Positions 25,143 to 33,981 of a stretch of 64,000 nucleotides of DNA are shown here, one piece after another. Made by a program: the position numbers and the translations under genes. The stretch spans positions 1-64,000 of the forward strand of contig QHNH01000012.1 of the NCBI GenBank assembly GCA_003218375.1, given 5' to 3'. A model generated the notes under the pieces. The model was not told the DNA's origin and ran no database searches. It saw only the letters and a list, made by a program, of their open reading frames with translations. Origin of the DNA: Verrucomicrobiota bacterium (lineage in GTDB: Bacteria; Verrucomicrobiota; Verrucomicrobiia; Chthoniobacterales; UBA10450). The first letter of the stretch is position 1, and each line of letters opens with the position of its first letter.

Positions 25143-25895
25143 CTAACGCGCCGGTTTCTCGTGGATCGCCGGTAGTTCGTAACTCGATTGCAACATCGCG
25201 TAATCACGGCGCGGCATTTGAGCCAGGATCGGATGCGCGTTTGGATCCAGCCAACGCAACAATTTCACAAGGTCTCGCTCGGCCATCGCGGTGCAGCCGG
25301 TGGTTGCCGTGGATGGATTTTTCCAAATGTGCAAGAAGATGCAGGAGCCGGCGCCGGGCGTGGCCGCGGGATTATGGGCGACCACAACCCCCCATTTGTA
25401 GAGATCGTCCGCGCGCAACATCCGCTCGGACGTTCGCCAATCGACCTGCGCAACTTTCGAGCGATTTACCAGCTGGTTGTAGAAACGCGAGCGCGGATCA
25501 TCGATTCCTTCGGTGTCGCTGGTGAAGGGCAGATAGCGGAGCTTGATCCAATGCGCGCGCTGTGCGGGTGCGTAGCCAAAGGCCGGACCGAGCCGAAAAA
25601 TTCCAGCCGGCGCCCGGTTATCGCCTTCAATCTTGCGCGGGCCGTCGTTGATCTTCGCGTCGATCACACCGCGCCCCCAACCGAGGCCATTTTTTCCCAG
25701 CACGACGGGAACGGCGGTCCCGCGCATCTTCCAATTGCTGTCGGGCCTTGTCCGTTCGAAGGCGCGGAGCACAGCGGTCTTCGAGTTCCAGGCCGGGGCC
25801 ACCACGACAACGCATTGCCGAGAATGGCCTAACGGGTCGGCCGCGGTGGCCATCGCGATCATCACGAGGAAAAGCGAGACAGAAATGAGTCGCAT
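25143..25895 (-). CDS. L,D-transpeptidase-family protein, secreted
   Basis: A 250-residue exported protein with a signal peptide (MRLISVSLFLVMIAMATAAD). It has the catalytic arrangement of YkuD-type L,D-transpeptidases, with His189 (FLHIWKNPS), followed by the nucleophile Cys201 in ATTGCTAMAE. APAGIFRLGPAFGY and the substrate-facing IKLRYLPF are also seen. The spacing is that of the YkuD relatives of the ErfK/YafK type rather than the shortest YkuD domains. These enzymes cross-link or modify peptidoglycan stem peptides in the periplasm. The ATG at 25895 is chosen because it gives the signal peptide directly. It is also the ATG of the nonamer array K4. The gene is not obviously in an operon. 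Confidence 0.82.
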   Translation of the reverse strand: MRLISVSLFLVMIAMATAADPLGHSRQCVVVVAPAWNSKTAVLRAFERTRPDSNWKMRGTAVPVVLGKNGLGWGRGVIDAKINDGPRKIEGDNRAPAGIFRLGPAFGYAPAQRAHWIKLRYLPFTSDTEGIDDPRSRFYNQLVNRSKVAQVDWRTSERMLRADDLYKWGVVVAHNPAATPGAGSCIFLHIWKNPSTATTGCTAMAERDLVKLLRWLDPNAHPILAQMPRRDYAMLQSSYELPAIHEKPAR

Positions 25896-25917
25896 ACGAC
25901 CGATACGACATATCGCA
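25893..25917. repeat. Nonamer array, family K copy 4
   Basis: The array reads ATACGACCG, ATACGACAT, then a degenerate third copy. The ATG of the L,D-transpeptidase gene is the complement of the leading CAT, so the start codon belongs to the repeat. Confidence 0.65.
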
Positions 25918-25985
25918 TTATCCGAATCGCTGACATGTTCCAATCACTTGCCACTTCCCGTGAACCGCACTAACAAAGCGCAGCG

Positions 25986-27092
25986 ATGAAAATCGTCGAT
26001 CGTTACGTTAGCCGGCAGCTCATTGTGAACCTGGTCTTCGCGATCGTGGTGCTCAGCTTCGTGCTGGTGATCGGCAACATCTTCCGCAAGCTCCTCCCGC
26101 TTTTGGTCAACCACGATCTGCCGGTCGAATATCTCGTCGGCTTCGTCGCCTACGTCCTGCCGTTCTCGCTCATCTTCACAATCCCATGGGGATTGCTCAC
26201 GGCCGTGCTCCTCGTTTTCGGCCGGCTTTCGGCGGACAATGAGCTGACGGCTCTGCGTTCCAACGGCGTCAGCATCGGGCGCATCTGTATTCCGCTTGTG
26301 CTCATCGCGCTGCTTTGCACGGCCGCGTCGCTCTGGCTCAACGTCCAGGTGGCCCCCGCCGCGCAGGAGGAAATGCGCAGCACAGTGTTCAATCTCGCCA
26401 CCCGCAATCCCATGGCGCTCTTCGGGAGCGATCAGGTCATCGACCAATTTCCCGGCCGGAAAATCTACGTCGGCAAAAAGGAAGGAAACCGGCTCGAGAA
26501 CATTCTCGTCTTCGAGACCAACGAGGAATCGATGCCGATGAAAGTGACCCATGCGCGCGTCGGGATGCTCGAGACCGATCTGCCGAACCGCCGCATCCTC
26601 ATGCATCTTTATAAGGCACGCTATTCGCAGCGCGACGATGTCGACCCCCACGATCTCAGCCGGATGCGAGACGGCATCAACGTGGCCGAGGGAACGTTGC
26701 CGATCAGCCTCGAGGATCTTTACGAAAAGGAAAAACGCCGGGCCAGCCGCTCGATGCTTTCCCTCGAGCAACTGCTCGAACAACTCAAAGCCGACGATCC
26801 GAAAATGCGGAGCTCGAGCCGGACCGAGATCAACAAGCGTTTCTCGTTTCCGATCGCCTGTCTCGTTTTCGCGCTGGTCGGCGTCCCGCTCGGCATCACC
26901 GCGCATCGCCGCGAAACTTCGTTCGGCTTCGCCGCCAGCCTTGTCATTGGTGTTTTTTATTTTCTCTTCATCATTGTGGCCGACACCCTCCGCGCCAATC
27001 CCAGACTCCACCCCGAGCTCCTCGTCTGGTTTCCAAACGTGCTCTTTCTCGGGCTGGGGTGGTGGCTCTTCCGGCGCTTGAGCCGGCAATAA
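25986..27092 (+). CDS. LptF/LptG family permease
   Basis: A 368-residue membrane protein of the LptF/LptG (YjgP/YjgQ) family that forms the inner-membrane channel of the lipopolysaccharide transport ABC machine. It has three N-terminal helices (IVNLVFAIVVLSFVLVIGNI, LVGFVAYVLPFSLIFTIPWG, ICIPLVLIALLCTAASLWLN), the conserved ELTALRSNGVS between them, a periplasmic jellyroll-type domain at about 130-260 and three C-terminal helices starting KRFSFPIACLVFALVGVPLG. A single such gene without its partner here means the second permease lies elsewhere. It is divergent from the L,D-transpeptidase gene and converges with the transglutaminase-like gene across inverted J repeats. Confidence 0.85.
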   Translation: MKIVDRYVSRQLIVNLVFAIVVLSFVLVIGNIFRKLLPLLVNHDLPVEYLVGFVAYVLPFSLIFTIPWGLLTAVLLVFGRLSADNELTALRSNGVSIGRICIPLVLIALLCTAASLWLNVQVAPAAQEEMRSTVFNLATRNPMALFGSDQVIDQFPGRKIYVGKKEGNRLENILVFETNEESMPMKVTHARVGMLETDLPNRRILMHLYKARYSQRDDVDPHDLSRMRDGINVAEGTLPISLEDLYEKEKRRASRSMLSLEQLLEQLKADDPKMRSSSRTEINKRFSFPIACLVFALVGVPLGITAHRRETSFGFAASLVIGVFYFLFIIVADTLRANPRLHPELLVWFPNVLFLGLGWWLFRRLSRQ

Positions 27093-27098
27093 ACAAGA

Positions 27099-27224
27099 CT
27101 GAAGAAAACGCCGAACGCCCAACGCCGAACGTCCGATGTCGAAATCAGAGGACTGACGGCGAAAATCGCGTGCTCAGACTTCGATATTGGGCGTTCAGCG
27201 TTGAGCGTTCGGGGTTTTCTTCAG
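27099..27224. repeat. Inverted J-type repeat between convergent genes (copy 2)
   Basis: Two 48-base arms (27099-27146 and 27177-27224) are inverted copies, beginning CTGAAGAAAACGCCGAACGC, with only about nine mismatches. The inner parts carry AACGCCC/AACGTCC units. It separates the ends of the LptF/G and transglutaminase-like genes, so it may act as a bidirectional terminator. The right arm includes the TGA of the transglutaminase-like gene. Confidence 0.75.
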
Positions 27225-28033
27225 CTCTCCGCCGGCATCTCGTCGCTGATGATGAAAAACTTCTTCAGTTTCGCGCTGCCGAAATTGGTCGTTAGGGCGA
27301 CGTCGGCGGCGTCGCGGCCGCGGGCCATGACGATGCGGCCCACGCGCGGGACGTTGTGGCGGGCGTCGAAGGTGGACCAGCGGCCACCGAGATAGACTTC
27401 GTACCAGCCGCTGAAATCCATCGGCAATACGAGAGGCACGCCGATGTCTCCCATGTAACCGGTGGTGTAACGTGCGGGGATGTTCAGGCAACGGCAAAAG
27501 GCGACGGCCAGGTGGCTGTAGTCGCGGCAAACGCCGCGCGGATCGTTGTAAACGTCGAACGCGGACTTGGTGGAATCGGCGAACTGGTAGCCAAAAGTGA
27601 TGTGGTTATGGACCCAGCTGCAGATCGCCTGGGCGCGGGCCCAGCCGGGAGCGGTGTTGCCGAAGAGCTGCCAGGCGATGTCGGACAACTTGTCGACTTC
27701 GCAGTAACGGCTGGTGAGAAGAAACGGCAACGTGTCGTTAGGCAACTCTTCGACCGGATGCTGGATGGCGTCGGGAATCCGTTCGTCGGGCCGGCCGCTG
27801 TCTTCGATGAAGGTCTCGAGCGCGAAGTGAATGTCGCCGGCGGGCGCGAGGATTCGCGCACAGCGATTGCCGTAGAGATCGGTGAAATCGGTGAGCGGAA
27901 TGTCCGGCTCGACGACGATCTTTTCTTCGGCGCGCAAGTCGGCCTGACGCGAGGGATGGACGTAGAGCATCAGGATCATCGGCGTGGGGGCCGGGACTTC
28001 GAATTGAATGTCGAAACCGATTTTGATGATCAT
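27221..28033 (-). CDS. Transglutaminase-like cysteine protease-fold protein
   Basis: A 270-residue transglutaminase-core protein. Residues 1-70 are the N-terminal beta domain common in these bacterial proteins. The catalytic Cys is C169 in RGVCRDYSHLAVAFCRCLNI. The acidic residue of the triad is in FDARHN near 218. The usual His position (family pattern F-H-A-W before the last strand) here reads FSGWYEVYLGG, so the His is not in its standard place. I recall relatives with Ser there, so this may be a subfamily trait. No signal peptide. Its ATG at 28033 lies in repeat K3 and its stop in repeat J2. The function is unknown, perhaps amidase or isopeptidase. Confidence 0.78.
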   Translation of the reverse strand: MIIKIGFDIQFEVPAPTPMILMLYVHPSRQADLRAEEKIVVEPDIPLTDFTDLYGNRCARILAPAGDIHFALETFIEDSGRPDERIPDAIQHPVEELPNDTLPFLLTSRYCEVDKLSDIAWQLFGNTAPGWARAQAICSWVHNHITFGYQFADSTKSAFDVYNDPRGVCRDYSHLAVAFCRCLNIPARYTTGYMGDIGVPLVLPMDFSGWYEVYLGGRWSTFDARHNVPRVGRIVMARGRDAADVALTTNFGSAKLKKFFIISDEMPAES

Positions 28034-28061
28034 ACGACAAATAGGTCTTATACGACCTATA
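28031..28061. repeat. Nonamer array, family K copy 3
   Basis: Exact period of nine: ATACGACAA, ATAGGTCTT, ATACGACCT, ATA. It joins two minus-strand genes. The ATG of the transglutaminase-like gene (28033-28031) and the TAG of the upstream gene (28059-28057) are both inside the array. Confidence 0.75.
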
Positions 28062-28863
28062 CTCGCGAATCGCCAAATTCTGCGGTGATGGAAAGCTTAT
28101 CGGCAACCGCAATTCGCACATCCCGCAAACGGACTTCGCCGAGCGGAAGCGACATGAGCGGGAACTGGCGGCCATTAATTTTTTCCAGGTGCGGTTTGAG
28201 GACGCCGCAGGCGATGCCGGCGATCGCGCCTACGCCGGTGCAATCGAGACGGGAAATTCTCGCGTTGAGTTCTTCATCGAGGTCGATCTGGCCGGTGATC
28301 CGGAGCGATGCGCTGACGAATAGTTTTTTTGCCCGCAAGCGAACCTCCGCCGCGAGCGACCGCGGACTGTTCGACCGCAGCGAGAGCTGCACGCTGTCGA
28401 TAGCGACGCCGTGCCGGCCCGCTTCGACTTTAGCCATCTGGGCGATCAATGCCTCGAGATCCGCGGGCAACGCGGAGACCGCGATCCGGCCATTTGCCGC
28501 GCTCTGGAGCAACAGGACGACATCGCCTTGAGAGTCAATGGCCCGATGCAGACGGACGTTTTGCGCCTCGAGGGCGAAGTCGATCGCAGCCGGCCCCACG
28601 GAAATCTGGGAGCCTTTAGCGGTAAAAGAGTCGACTGTGAGCGCTGGAATTGATTCGCCTCCAGCCGAGGGGATCGGCGGCGATTGGCCGCGGAACTGAG
28701 CGCCGTCGAGCGCAACCGCCAGGCTCGCCAGGTGAGGATAGGAAATCTCGCGGATGGTTACGGGATCGCTCGGGAGATGGAAAAGATCGCGAAGACTTTC
28801 GTTGAGGCGCCGGGCGAGGTCGGTGGTATTGGAAGGAAAGGTCGCAGTGTTAAGTGGAAACAT
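28057..28863 (-). CDS. Hypothetical protein
   Basis: A 268-residue protein with no signal peptide or membrane helix and no family I can name with confidence. The N-terminal third is helix-like (DLARRLNESLRDLFHL), and the rest alternates short strands (VVLLLQSAANGRIAVSALPA, SVQLSLRSNSPRSLAAEVRL, KLFVSASLRITGQIDLDEEL) and ends in VRLRDVRIAVADKLSITAEF. The strand pattern and ending recall LmeA/DUF2993-type lipid-binding proteins, which is only a suggestion. It precedes the transglutaminase-like gene on the same strand, separated by the 24-base gap that holds K3. Upstream lie J and L repeats, so the start at 28863 is set by the first ATG after them. Confidence 0.55.
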   Translation of the reverse strand: MFPLNTATFPSNTTDLARRLNESLRDLFHLPSDPVTIREISYPHLASLAVALDGAQFRGQSPPIPSAGGESIPALTVDSFTAKGSQISVGPAAIDFALEAQNVRLHRAIDSQGDVVLLLQSAANGRIAVSALPADLEALIAQMAKVEAGRHGVAIDSVQLSLRSNSPRSLAAEVRLRAKKLFVSASLRITGQIDLDEELNARISRLDCTGVGAIAGIACGVLKPHLEKINGRQFPLMSLPLGEVRLRDVRIAVADKLSITAEFGDSRV

Positions 28864-28875
28864 GAACAGAATCGG

Positions 28876-28921
28876 GAACGCCCAACGTCCAACGCCCAAC
28901 GCCCAACGTCCAACGTCCAAT
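28876..28921. repeat. AACGTCC-type tandem repeat, family J copy 3
   Basis: Six loose copies of AACGCCC or AACGTCC in a row (AACGCCCAACGTCCAACGCC and following), close to the start of the hypothetical protein gene ending at 28863. Confidence 0.65.
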
Positions 28922-28942
28922 GCAGAGAGGATAAATTCCGGC

Positions 28943-28970
28943 CGTTGTGATCCTTGGTGTCCTTCGTGTG
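28943..28970. repeat. GTTGTGATCC-type repeat, family L copy 1
   Basis: GTTGTGATCCTTGGTGTCCT followed by TCGTGTGA. A second copy, GTTGTGATCCGTTGTGCCCT followed by CTGTGTGA, is at 56760-56787, upstream or downstream of other genes. Confidence 0.5.
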
Positions 28971-29043
28971 AACCTCCCGGGAGGGTTGGCTGGGAGAAAG
29001 GATTTGCATTTCCAGGCGCTCTGGCTACTTTCCGCGTTCCCTT

Positions 29044-29313
29044 ATGGCGAAAACGTCCTGGATTAATCGCAACGAACGCAAGCGCGCGACCGTGAAAAAA
29101 TACGCGGCCCTGCGGGCTGAGCTCAAAGCGAAGAAAGATTATCTGGCCCTCTCCCAACTGCCGCGCGATGCCAGTCCCACCCGGGTGGTCAATCGTTGCG
29201 AAGTCAGCGGCCGCCGCCGCGCCTTCATTCGCCGATTCAAGATTTCGCGCCTGACCTTCCGAGAACTCGCCTCGGGCGGGTTCATCCCGGGTGTGACGAA
29301 GTCGAGCTGGTAG
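29044..29313 (+). CDS. rpsN: 30S ribosomal protein S14
   Basis: An 89-residue S14 of the zinc-free long type: MAKTSWINRNERKRATVKKY, then PRDASPTRVVNRCEVSGRRR and FKISRLTFRELASGGFIPGV ending in KSSW. The zinc-binding CxxC pairs of the short form are absent. It is away from the usual ribosomal operons, as is common for this gene in a number of phyla, and lies upstream of a CorC/CNNM-type gene. It binds the 3' domain of 16S rRNA in the 30S head. Confidence 0.95.
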   Translation: MAKTSWINRNERKRATVKKYAALRAELKAKKDYLALSQLPRDASPTRVVNRCEVSGRRRAFIRRFKISRLTFRELASGGFIPGVTKSSW

Positions 29314-29358
29314 GAAACCGGCTCACGGGTTTTCGGGTGTGCGGCGCGCATCCGTTCC

Positions 29359-30759
29359 ATGAACTCTTTGTTATTTCCATTTCTCGCGCTCCTCCCCTTG
29401 GCGGACGCCGTCGTTGAGCACTGGGATTCGCCTCTCATCATCCTGGGCAAACTGGCGGTCATCCTGGGGCTGGTCTTGCTCAACGCCTTTTTCGTGGCGT
29501 GCGAGTTCGCCATCGTGAAGGTCCGGAGCAGCCAGCTCGATGCGCTCGAGGATGAAGGCAATCTGCGCGCGGTTTTCGCCAAGCACGTCCGCGGTCATCT
29601 CGATGCCTACCTCTCCGCGACGCAGCTCGGCATTACCCTGGCCAGTCTCGCCCTGGGCTGGATCGGCGAACAATTTCTCGCGCACATGCTCGAGCCCGCG
29701 TTCCTTCTGGCGAACGTGCATTCGCACGCGCTCGTCTCGACCATCTCCATTACGCTCGCGTTTGTCGGGATCACGTTCCTCCACATTGTCTTCGGCGAGC
29801 TGGCCCCGAAATACCTCGCGATCGGAAACCCGCTTTCCGTTTCGCTGATGCTCGCCCGGCCGCTGGGCGCGTTTTACATCCTCTTCAAACCGGCGATCTG
29901 GATCCTGAACAAATCCTCGAATTTCTTTCTCCAAAGACTGCTCCGCATCAAACCGGTGGCCGGTTCGGAGCTGGCCCACAGCGAAGAGGAATTGCGCCTT
30001 ATCCTGGACGAAAGCGAAAAATCCGATGAAGTCTCGGAACTTGGGCGCGATCTGCTCGTGAACGCGCTCGACCTTCGGCAACGCGTCGTTCGCGATATCA
30101 TGACGCCGCGCGGCGAGGTGGTCTTCCTCGATCTCGAGGAAGGTTTCGAGCAAAACTTGAAGAAGGCCTTCGAATCGCGCCACACCCGTTTTCCGCTCTG
30201 CCGCGGCCATCTCGATAACGCGGCCGGCCTCATTCACATCAAAGAGCTGATGCCGATGATGCGCGATCCGCACCCCGACCTGCTCCGGATCAAGCGCGAG
30301 CTGATTCCGGTGCCGGAAATGATGTCGCTGGAAAAATTGCTGAACCTCTTTCTCACCAGGCACGCCCATCTCGCGATCGTGGTCGATGAATACGGCGGCA
30401 CCGTCGGCATGGTGACGCTCGAAAACGTGCTCGAGGAAATCGTGGGCGACATCCAGGACGAGTTCGACAGCGAGAAGGCGGAGTTCCGCAAAATCAACGA
30501 GACGGAGTTTTCCGTCGACGGCGCGCTCGGGCTTTACGAGCTGCGCGACCTGGCCGGGCTCGAATTGGAAAGCGCCGATGTCAGCACGATCGGCGGTTAC
30601 GTCACCCATCTGCTCGGCCATCTGCCGAAGCAAGGCGAGCAGGTGCGGATCAACGATTACCTCGTCACCATTTCCCAAACAGATGGCCGGCGCGTAGGCC
30701 AGTTGCACTTTCGCAAGCAAAGCGCCGAAGATCGGCCCGAGGCCGTCCTCGAGCGTTAA
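29359..30759 (+). CDS. CNNM/CorC-type (hemolysin family) membrane protein with CBS domains
   Basis: A 466-residue protein. The N-terminal CNNM transmembrane domain (about 20-200) has [40 protein letters not shown] and [14 protein letters not shown]. Two CBS modules follow ([40 protein letters not shown]), then the C-terminal CorC/HlyC transport-associated domain ([20 protein letters not shown]). Family members take part in Mg or Co efflux and tolerance. The old name hemolysin is misleading. The ATG at 29359 gives the first helix directly. The end overlaps the convergent response regulator by four bases. Confidence 0.9.
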   Translation: MNSLLFPFLALLPLADAVVEHWDSPLIILGKLAVILGLVLLNAFFVACEFAIVKVRSSQLDALEDEGNLRAVFAKHVRGHLDAYLSATQLGITLASLALGWIGEQFLAHMLEPAFLLANVHSHALVSTISITLAFVGITFLHIVFGELAPKYLAIGNPLSVSLMLARPLGAFYILFKPAIWILNKSSNFFLQRLLRIKPVAGSELAHSEEELRLILDESEKSDEVSELGRDLLVNALDLRQRVVRDIMTPRGEVVFLDLEEGFEQNLKKAFESRHTRFPLCRGHLDNAAGLIHIKELMPMMRDPHPDLLRIKRELIPVPEMMSLEKLLNLFLTRHAHLAIVVDEYGGTVGMVTLENVLEEIVGDIQDEFDSEKAEFRKINETEFSVDGALGLYELRDLAGLELESADVSTIGGYVTHLLGHLPKQGEQVRINDYLVTISQTDGRRVGQLHFRKQSAEDRPEAVLER

Positions 30760-31247
30760 CCGCTCTGTTCTTCGAGCTGGGCGATAGCAGCTTGGAGGCG
30801 ATCGATGCTGACCGGCTTCGTGAGATGATCGGAGAATCCGGCGTCCCGGCTTCGTTCGATGTCTTCATCCATGCCAAATCCGCTGAGCGCCAGGGCGGGG
30901 ACGTCACGCATTTCACGGATGCGTTTCAGCAATTCCAAACCGCTGCCGTCCGGCAAGCCGATGTCGCTTAGCAAAATGTCGAACGGCTCTTCTTCCGCGA
31001 TGTGAAGCGCGTCGGTCATATTTTCGGCGGCGAGGACTTCGTAGCCGAGACGCGTGAGGAGCAGCTTCATCGAGCGGAGGGTATCGTCGTGATCGTCTAC
31101 CACCAGGATGCGGCGTTTTCCGATTTCGGCGGCCTGGCTGCCGCCGACTTCTCGCCTGGTCTTCGCGGTTTTTTTTCCCCAGGCCAGGAAGGATGGCCAA
31201 AACATGGGAAGATCTCCCGCACCGAAAACATCGTAGGTCGATTCCAT
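30756..31247 (-). CDS. Response regulator receiver protein
   Basis: A 163-residue protein with one receiver domain at about 46-160: acidic cluster VVDDHDD at 49-55, phospho-acceptor D95 in [12 protein letters not shown] and the conserved lysine in HLTKPVS. A basic N-terminal extension of about 45 residues ([20 protein letters not shown]) has no known fold. There is no output domain. It is not similar enough to the two receivers at 3.7 and 5.5 kb to be a recent copy. No kinase lies nearby. Confidence 0.85.
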   Translation of the reverse strand: MESTYDVFGAGDLPMFWPSFLAWGKKTAKTRREVGGSQAAEIGKRRILVVDDHDDTLRSMKLLLTRLGYEVLAAENMTDALHIAEEEPFDILLSDIGLPDGSGLELLKRIREMRDVPALALSGFGMDEDIERSRDAGFSDHLTKPVSIDRLQAAIAQLEEQSG

Positions 31248-31414
31248 CTTATGCGCTCCAAGCCCGCCGGAAACGGTGATCTTAGATAGGCGAATCCAGG
31301 GCGGTCAACGCTGGTTGTGGCGCGGACCGATCTTTTCTCGGGCACTGGAGCACACGCTGGCCCCGGCGAGAATTGACCTTGCGAAAGGGCGAGCACTGCG
31401 TTGCGTAGGCAGTC

Positions 31415-32251
31415 ATGCTTAGATTTTGGTCATCCACTGCGGCAGCTCTGCTCGCCGGCACGACTCTTTTTGCCGCGGAAGTGCAGGTAAGACCTTCACC
31501 AACGCCGTCGCCGTCGCGGCCCTCGGCAACGCCGCGCGCCGCGGGATCGCCCTCAGCAACGCCGGCGCCGGGCGGTTCGCCTTCAGCGACTCCGGCTTCA
31601 GCGCGGCTGCCTCAATATCGACCGGCCCTTCTCGGCACTGGGCCCCAGTCCGTCATCAATCGCATGGATACCGCCGGCTTGATCCGGGATGGCCAAAAAG
31701 ATGCGCAGCTTCTTTTCTGCTGTTCCGTCGGCAAGGATGGCGCGGTCGCCAGCACGTGGACCTACCGGCAATCGCCGGACTCGAAGTTGCTCGAGAGAGA
31801 ATTGGTCCGCTGCCTCGACACGGCGGTTTTCGTTCCAGCGGTTTACAATCGCGAACCGGTCTATGTGCTCTTTTACGGGACCGTCACCTTCAAAGTCGTG
31901 GATGGAAAACCGCGTCTGCGCATTTTTGCCAACCAGGAAGCCGAGGAGCTGAAAAAGGAAAGTGACTTCGTGGGGCCGCAGCCGTTTGTCGGGCGCGGCT
32001 CGAAGTTCGAGGGCCTGCATTATCCGAACGATACGGTGACCTCAGAACTCACCGGCATCGTAGAACTGGCAATGAAAGTCGACGCGACCGGCGCCTTGAA
32101 AGAGTTGCGGCTGGTTTCGGAATATCCGCCGCTGGTTGGATTCGGGCGGGCCGCCGCGGAGGATTTCCGGGTGGCGTCATTCATTCCGGCGTTCCGCGAG
32201 GGAAAACCGGTCGAGTGCAGCATCACGTTGCCGGTTTATTACGAACCGTAA
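31415..32251 (+). CDS. Secreted TonB C-terminal-like protein
   Basis: A 278-residue protein: signal peptide 1-20 (WSSTAAALLAGTTLFAAE), a Pro/Ser/Thr/Ala-rich linker at 25-65 (SPTPSPSRPSATPRAAGSPS) and one or two TonB-type domains. The last domain has LTGIVELAMKVDATGALKEL and FRVASFIPAFREGKPVECSI, which fit the TonB C-terminal pattern (strand, conserved basic residue, strand). No N-terminal membrane anchor of the energy-coupling type is present after processing, so a periplasmic or surface-linked role is more likely than energy transduction. It is followed at nine bases by the DNA glycosylase gene. Confidence 0.7.
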   Translation: MLRFWSSTAAALLAGTTLFAAEVQVRPSPTPSPSRPSATPRAAGSPSATPAPGGSPSATPASARLPQYRPALLGTGPQSVINRMDTAGLIRDGQKDAQLLFCCSVGKDGAVASTWTYRQSPDSKLLERELVRCLDTAVFVPAVYNREPVYVLFYGTVTFKVVDGKPRLRIFANQEAEELKKESDFVGPQPFVGRGSKFEGLHYPNDTVTSELTGIVELAMKVDATGALKELRLVSEYPPLVGFGRAAAEDFRVASFIPAFREGKPVECSITLPVYYEP

Positions 32252-32260
32252 CGGCCGGTA

Positions 32261-32854
32261 GTGGCGAATACTCCTTTCCTGCCGCACACCTTCTTCGAGC
32301 GCGATCCGCTGGTTTGCGCGCGAGAACTCATCGGTACGGAATTGGTTTGGGGAAAATGTTCCGGCATCATCGTCGAAACGGAGGCTTATCTCACTCTGGA
32401 CGACGAGGCGTGCCACACTTTCACTCGGCCCAGCACGCGGGCCTTTGTCGAGCGCAACGACGCCGGCGCGATTTACATTTACATGAACTACGGCGTCCAC
32501 TGGATGTTGAACCTGCTGGTGAAAGGCGGCGCGCGCAGCGGCCTCATTTTGATTCGCGCCCTCGAACCGCGGCGCGGACTGTCCGTAATGCGGTCGCGCC
32601 GTGGCGTGGAAGAATTGCACCGGCTTTGTTCCGGCCCCGGAAAATTGGCGCAGGCGCTCGATATCACGAAGCGCCATCACGAGCTGAGCATCTGTGCGGA
32701 CTCGCGGCGTTGCCTGCTCCCGCGGAGCGAAGCGGAGGTTCGGGTGGTGACCGATTCGCGGATCGGGATCACCCGCTCGAAGGAATTTCCCTGGCGATTT
32801 ACCCTGCGGGGCAGCGAATTTATCAGCCGCCCCTTTCGCATAGGTCCCATATGA
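32261..32854 (+). CDS. DNA-3-methyladenine glycosylase (AAG/MPG family)
   Basis: A 197-residue protein starting at GTG 32261. Residues 36-43 (IIVETEAY) contain the catalytic Glu of the Aag family, followed by HTFTRPSTRAFVERNDAGAI, YIYMNYGVHWMLNLLVKGG and SGLILIRALEPRRGL. The length is typical of bacterial Aag proteins. It removes 3-methyladenine and other alkylated or deaminated purines from DNA. The TGA at 32852-32854 lies inside the K1 nonamer array. The overlapping longer plus-strand frame is the upstream extension of mnmA and is not coding. Confidence 0.88.
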   Translation: MANTPFLPHTFFERDPLVCARELIGTELVWGKCSGIIVETEAYLTLDDEACHTFTRPSTRAFVERNDAGAIYIYMNYGVHWMLNLLVKGGARSGLILIRALEPRRGLSVMRSRRGVEELHRLCSGPGKLAQALDITKRHHELSICADSRRCLLPRSEAEVRVVTDSRIGITRSKEFPWRFTLRGSEFISRPFRIGPI

Positions 32855-32869
32855 CATATAGGTCGCATG
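32839..32869. repeat. Nonamer array, family K copy 1
   Basis: Period of nine: ATAGGTCCC, ATATGACAT, ATAGGTCGC, ATG. It carries the stop codon of the DNA glycosylase gene and lies 17 bases before the mnmA start. Confidence 0.75.
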
Positions 32870-32886
32870 CGTTACCTTACCGACCC

Positions 32887-33978
32887 ATGAAAAAACGCGT
32901 TCTCCTCGGCATGAGCGGCGGCGTCGATTCCAGCGTGGCGGGGTATCTTCTTCGCCAGCAGGGATACGACGTCGTCGGTGTGACCATGAAAGTCTGGCCG
33001 CAGGACTGCATCTCGCGCGCTGAGGATAAATGTTGCGGGCCGCAGGCCGTGGCGGACGCGCGGAGCGTGGCCCATTCGTTAGGCATTCCGCATTACGTCG
33101 TGGACGAAGCCGATCAATTCGAGCGCCTCGTCATCGATTATTTTTCAAGCGAATACCAGGCGGGCCGCACCCCGAATCCCTGTGTAATGTGCAACGAGAA
33201 ACTGAAGTTCGGCAATCTCTGGAGCAAGGCGCAAGCGCTCGGCTGCGATTACATCGCCACCGGCCATTACGCCATCATCGAACACCACCCGGACCGCGCG
33301 ATTTTGCGGAAAGGTGTCGATCCGCGCAAGGACCAGTCTTACTTCCTGTTTAGTTTGCGCCAGCCGCAATTGCGCCGCGCCCTGACCCCGCTCGGCGGCA
33401 TGGCAAAGCCGGCCATTCGCGAGATCGCGCGCTCGTTAGGCCTGAAGGTCGCCGACAAAGCCGATAGCCAGGAAATCTGTTTCGTTCCGGGCAACGACTA
33501 CAAGGCATTTCTCCGTTCCCATCTTGGTGAAGAAGAATTTCATCCCGGCGGCATCTACGATCTCGAGGGGAATTTCGTCGGCGAACACGAAGGCATCGAG
33601 ATGTTCACGATCGGGCAGCGCAAAGGTTTGCCCGGCGGTTCTCCGCAACCGCGTTACGTCGTCGATTTGGATCCAGTAACCAATCGCGTCATTGTCGGTT
33701 CCGCCGAGGATCTGGTCTCGGACGATTTCGAGATCGACCGCGCGAACTGGATCGTCCCGCGCGATTCCGACGAGCCGTTCGGGGTTACCGTGAAAATTCG
33801 TTACAGCCATCCCGGCACGAACGCGACGGTGACGCCGCTCGAGAACGGTCGCGCCCGCATCGAACTGCACGAGCCGCAGAAAGCCGTCACGCCCGGGCAG
33901 GCGGCGGTCATTTACGATGGCGATGTGGTCGTGGGCGGCGGTTGGATTTGTCGCGCGGCGGCGCTGCAGCTCGCCTGA
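32887..33978 (+). CDS. mnmA: tRNA-specific 2-thiouridylase MnmA
   Basis: A 363-residue MnmA, which thiolates U34 of Lys, Glu and Gln tRNAs using persulfide from the sulfur-relay system and ATP. The PP-loop is GMSGGVDSSVAGYLL at 8-22. The catalytic cysteines are C99 (NPCVMC, with C102) and C198 in EICFVPGNDY. The C-terminal beta-barrel reads MFTIGQRKGLPGG and GVTVKIRYSHPG. The ATG at 32887 begins exactly at the conserved KKRVLLGMSGG. An in-frame extension upstream covers the AAG gene on the same strand and is not used. cutA follows after three bases. Confidence 0.93.
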   Translation: MKKRVLLGMSGGVDSSVAGYLLRQQGYDVVGVTMKVWPQDCISRAEDKCCGPQAVADARSVAHSLGIPHYVVDEADQFERLVIDYFSSEYQAGRTPNPCVMCNEKLKFGNLWSKAQALGCDYIATGHYAIIEHHPDRAILRKGVDPRKDQSYFLFSLRQPQLRRALTPLGGMAKPAIREIARSLGLKVADKADSQEICFVPGNDYKAFLRSHLGEEEFHPGGIYDLEGNFVGEHEGIEMFTIGQRKGLPGGSPQPRYVVDLDPVTNRVIVGSAEDLVSDDFEIDRANWIVPRDSDEPFGVTVKIRYSHPGTNATVTPLENGRARIELHEPQKAVTPGQAAVIYDGDVVVGGGWICRAAALQLA

Positions 33979-33981
33979 CCG

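Noticed and set aside
32215-32886. A 224-codon N-terminal extension of mnmA
   Set aside because: It lies over the DNA glycosylase gene, and MnmA conservation begins at 32887.
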